DNA of 17,216 nt from JABCPE02 sp963518955. GTDB taxonomy: Bacteria; Bacteroidota; Bacteroidia; Flavobacteriales; Weeksellaceae. A program made the translations under genes and the position numbers. Every line of letters begins with the position of its first letter. Within the stretch, counting starts at the first letter, position 1. The notes below the pieces were generated by a model that saw only the letters and a program-made list of their open reading frames with translations, did no database searches and was not told where the DNA came from. The DNA is taken from positions 1 through 17,216 of the forward strand of contig CAUQKI010000022.1 in the NCBI GenBank assembly GCA_963518955.1, written 5' to 3'. Positions 15,234-17,216 of this stretch are shown piece by piece.

Positions 15234-15662
15234 ATGAGGACAATCAATTTAAATAACATCATTCATTTTCAAATCCCTGAAAACTGGATAAGTGAGCAAG
15301 ATGAAGACTTTTCTCTATTCTATGAAGACACGCCCGATTCTGCCACTTTGCGAGTGCAGACGCTTTTGTTTTCGGTACAAAATACCGAGCAAATAATACA
15401 ACAAAAACTAGCAGAATCTAGCACCATCGCATTAGAAAATGGTTTACCATGCGCTTTTAAACGCGAACAATCTGAAGAAAATGGTGAAATATTAGAAATT
15501 GATTTTTGGGATATTACTATTCCCATCAGTGACACCCAAATCGCTATATGCTGTTTTTCTTATACTATATTAGCAGAACAAGCTAGTCAAGAGCATTTTA
15601 TCCATGAGCGGGAACTGATAAATCATGCTATTTGCCATGCTGATTTTTTTCAAGCCAAATAA
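15234..15662 (+). CDS. Small hypothetical protein with a DcrB/PsbP-like pattern, candidate immunity protein
   Basis: A 142-residue protein without signal peptide. The start IHFQIPENWISEQDEDFSLFYED is the pattern seen in Mog1/PsbP-like (DcrB-type) domains, where a strand is followed by P-x-x-W and a second strand. Then come DSATLRVQTLLFS, a helix of NTEQIIQQKLAES, the strands CAFKREQ, EILEIDFWDI and IAICCFSYTI, and a closing helix. Bacterial cytosolic proteins with this fold and size are found in toxin-immunity neighbourhoods, but the assignment is by pattern only. It begins 12 bases after the SUKH-like gene and ends 22 bases before the next, so all three are very likely read together. Confidence 0.68.
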   Translation: MRTINLNNIIHFQIPENWISEQDEDFSLFYEDTPDSATLRVQTLLFSVQNTEQIIQQKLAESSTIALENGLPCAFKREQSEENGEILEIDFWDITIPISDTQIAICCFSYTILAEQASQEHFIHERELINHAICHADFFQAK

Positions 15663-15684
15663 AAATCATTTAAATTAAATTGAA

Positions 15685-16335
15685 ATGAAAATAAGTTTTT
15701 CAAATGAAATCAAAAATTTAGAGAAATTTCTCATAGAACAAGGGTTTTTGGCTGTTCCTATGGATTTTCGCGGACTGCGTTCATGGGTGAAAGAATTAGA
15801 CAGCGAAAATCTTGTCTATATGTATGTCTATATCAGTCAGCATAAGGAAGAAAGCCAAAGCGGACACCTAATCATTTCACCGCCGCGCTATAATGATGAT
15901 GGCTGGACAGGAAATCCATTAGCTGTTGGAATTCCATTAGCAAAAAACTGGGAATTAGGGACAGGATTTTTTGATGATTATATCAATAGACTTACTAATT
16001 TATTACCAAGTGCAGGGTATTTAAAAGATGCTGTCATTCGGGAAATGAATAGTCTGAGCGATATTTCCACAGAAGCACCAAAGTCAAAGTATCTCGGTAT
16101 GCGGGAACTGACTAATTTAAAAGCCTTTCGCAAATTACAAGAAGAGCCAAACTTTATGGAATTATGCTCCATCAGCAAAGAAACTTGGCTGAAAAAAAAG
16201 GATATTTATCTCCTTGATGTAGAGCTGGGAAAGAAATGTTTTGAACAGTATGGAGATGAGATTACCATGGAATATATAGAGGATTACACATCCCAGCTAA
16301 GTATGATTTTAGCGACATACAGCGCATTTAGATAA
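15685..16335 (+). CDS. Hypothetical protein, candidate immunity protein
   Basis: A 216-residue cytosolic-looking protein of a family I do not recognise. The N-terminal half is alpha/beta: helix NLEKFLIEQGF, a strand LVYMYVYISQHKE, a strand HLIISPPRYNDDG, and a Gly/Trp-rich turn (DGWTGNPLAVGIPLAKNWELG). The C-terminal half is charged and helical (RELTNLKAFRKLQEE, then LDVELGKKCFEQYGDEI). There are no enzymatic motifs. It starts 22 bases after its upstream neighbour with a natural ATG preceded by AT-rich sequence. The role is inferred only from position in the small-gene row. Confidence 0.7.
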   Translation: MKISFSNEIKNLEKFLIEQGFLAVPMDFRGLRSWVKELDSENLVYMYVYISQHKEESQSGHLIISPPRYNDDGWTGNPLAVGIPLAKNWELGTGFFDDYINRLTNLLPSAGYLKDAVIREMNSLSDISTEAPKSKYLGMRELTNLKAFRKLQEEPNFMELCSISKETWLKKKDIYLLDVELGKKCFEQYGDEITMEYIEDYTSQLSMILATYSAFR

Positions 16336-16384
16336 TTTTAATAGTCAATTTTCGTTTGTAAATAAATTTAAAAAATCAGGTCAA

Positions 16385-17050
16385 ATGGATAAAGAAAAAG
16401 CAATTATGGAGGTTTTATATTCTAAATATGGATCTGTTTTAGAAAAGTATGGTTATAAACCTAATAAAGCCCAAAGCAAATACAGCATCAAAACAAAAAA
16501 TAGTCTATCAGAGGTTAGTTTTCTTTTTTCTAAACGCACTAATATCCTGCATCTTGTATATTCATATACAGATTTGAGAGCAGAAAAATTACATATAGAT
16601 ATAGAAAACCAAATCCGTATGGAAGCAGGAGAAAATGCTCTCAAATTTCTGCGCCCCACCTTTACCATCACCGATTGGAAAGATATCTTTACCTTGTATG
16701 GTTATGACTATCGCAAAATGCTAGGTTGGTTCACTTTAATTGAATCTATCGAACAATTGGAGGAAGAAATAAAAAATACATTTCCACAAGCCTTAGAAAT
16801 AATCATTGACTTAGATGAGAAATTTAAAACATTGGATGGGATATTGGATGTTCTATGGAAAAAGAATAGCTTAAATGAGTATATGGATGTTTATGATGCC
16901 ATCAATATATTGGTAATAAGCAAATTAAAAAGTGAAGAAAATCTATTAGAATCCTATCAAAATATCATTACTTGCTCTCAATATAAAAGCCTTCCAGAGA
17001 ACGGCCAACAAGAAGTTACAAAATATTTCAATACCCTGAAAAATAGCTAA
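16385..17050 (+). CDS. Hypothetical protein, candidate immunity protein
   Basis: A 221-residue acidic cytosolic-looking protein, family not recognised. The first 60 residues give a helix (AIMEVLYSKYGSVLEKYGYK), followed by paired strands (SKYSIKTKNSLSEVSFLFSK, then NILHLVYSYTDLRA), an arrangement loosely like DUF4304-type proteins, in which a helix ending in G-Y/F-K leads into a beta sheet. The rest is helical, with a second half (IEQLEEEIKNTFPQAL, ILDVLWKKNSLNEYMDVYDAINILVI) that may be a separate helical region. It starts 49 bases after the previous gene. No toxin, signal peptide or catalytic motif is visible. Confidence 0.68.
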   Translation: MDKEKAIMEVLYSKYGSVLEKYGYKPNKAQSKYSIKTKNSLSEVSFLFSKRTNILHLVYSYTDLRAEKLHIDIENQIRMEAGENALKFLRPTFTITDWKDIFTLYGYDYRKMLGWFTLIESIEQLEEEIKNTFPQALEIIIDLDEKFKTLDGILDVLWKKNSLNEYMDVYDAINILVISKLKSEENLLESYQNIITCSQYKSLPENGQQEVTKYFNTLKNS

Positions 17051-17124
17051 TTCCTTATACTAAGAAGAAACATTTCACAGCTCCCCTACCCTTACACCAA
17101 TGAATTAAAAAATAAGTTTTTCAT

Positions 17125-17216
17125 ATGCAAATAAAGAATTTTCCTGTAAACTCTAAAAACTCTTATGTCGTTTTTGAAAATAATGACAAAATAGAAGAAT
17201 TAGAACCTTTTATGAA
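17125..17216 (+). CDS. 5' end of a further small protein (truncated by window edge)
   Basis: An ATG at 17125 opens a frame that continues to the edge of the window (30 complete codons): MQIKNFPVNSKNSYVVFENN, then DKIEELEPFM. The composition and the 74-base distance from the preceding gene fit another member of the small-gene row, but too little is present to name a family. The gap before it holds nothing recognisable. Confidence 0.5.
   Translation, partial: MQIKNFPVNSKNSYVVFENNDKIEELEPFM

Overview
The window looks like chromosomal DNA from a member of the Bacteroidota, most likely class Flavobacteriia and perhaps the Chryseobacterium/Riemerella/Elizabethkingia group. The reasons are AT-rich DNA, weak ribosome binding sites, several TAnnTTTG-type promoter boxes just upstream of starts, and a conserved core of ftsK, a LolA-type carrier gene and an LptF/LptG-type permease gene. 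The genus is an inference from gene style; no rRNA or tRNA is present to confirm it.

Layout. (1) Positions 2-181 hold the tail of a leucine-rich-repeat-like gene on the + strand. It converges, across a perfect bidirectional hairpin terminator (194-226), on the minus-strand block. (2) The minus-strand block 246-6751 reads, in transcription order: a fused orotate phosphoribosyltransferase/OMP decarboxylase (UMP synthase, pyrE-pyrF), a MutS2-family ATPase lacking the Smr nuclease domain, uracil-DNA glycosylase (ung), and a 713-residue protein joining TPR-like, SMI1/KNR4 (SUKH) and Suppressor-of-fused (SUFU) regions. (3) A short divergent promoter region (6752-6844) separates this from the plus-strand envelope/division operon: ftsK, a LolA-like lipoprotein carrier and an LptF/LptG-type permease (6845-11437), with a 1-nt overlap between the last two. 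(4) From 11497 to the right edge lies an accessory region, all on the + strand: a secreted protein with about ten WG repeats, then seven complete small genes and one truncated gene. These are mostly unrelated to each other, are tightly packed, and are mostly of unknown family. One of them (14787-15221) looks like a SUKH-type immunity protein.

Interpretation. The centre is housekeeping: UMP synthesis, DNA repair, chromosome segregation, and lipoprotein and LPS export. The right arm has the look of a polyimmunity array: short, single-domain, predicted cytosolic, non-homologous proteins in one direction without any toxin gene. The multi-domain SUKH-SUFU protein at the left is of the same general type. 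I therefore read the accessory parts as a defence store against contact-delivered toxins of neighbouring bacteria; this is inference, since most of these small proteins match no family I can name with certainty. A 54-bp imperfect palindrome at 14703-14756 splits the array and may be a terminator or small mobile/regulatory element. No tRNA, rRNA, CRISPR array, transposase or integrase was seen. The longest gene-free stretches are about 130 bases.
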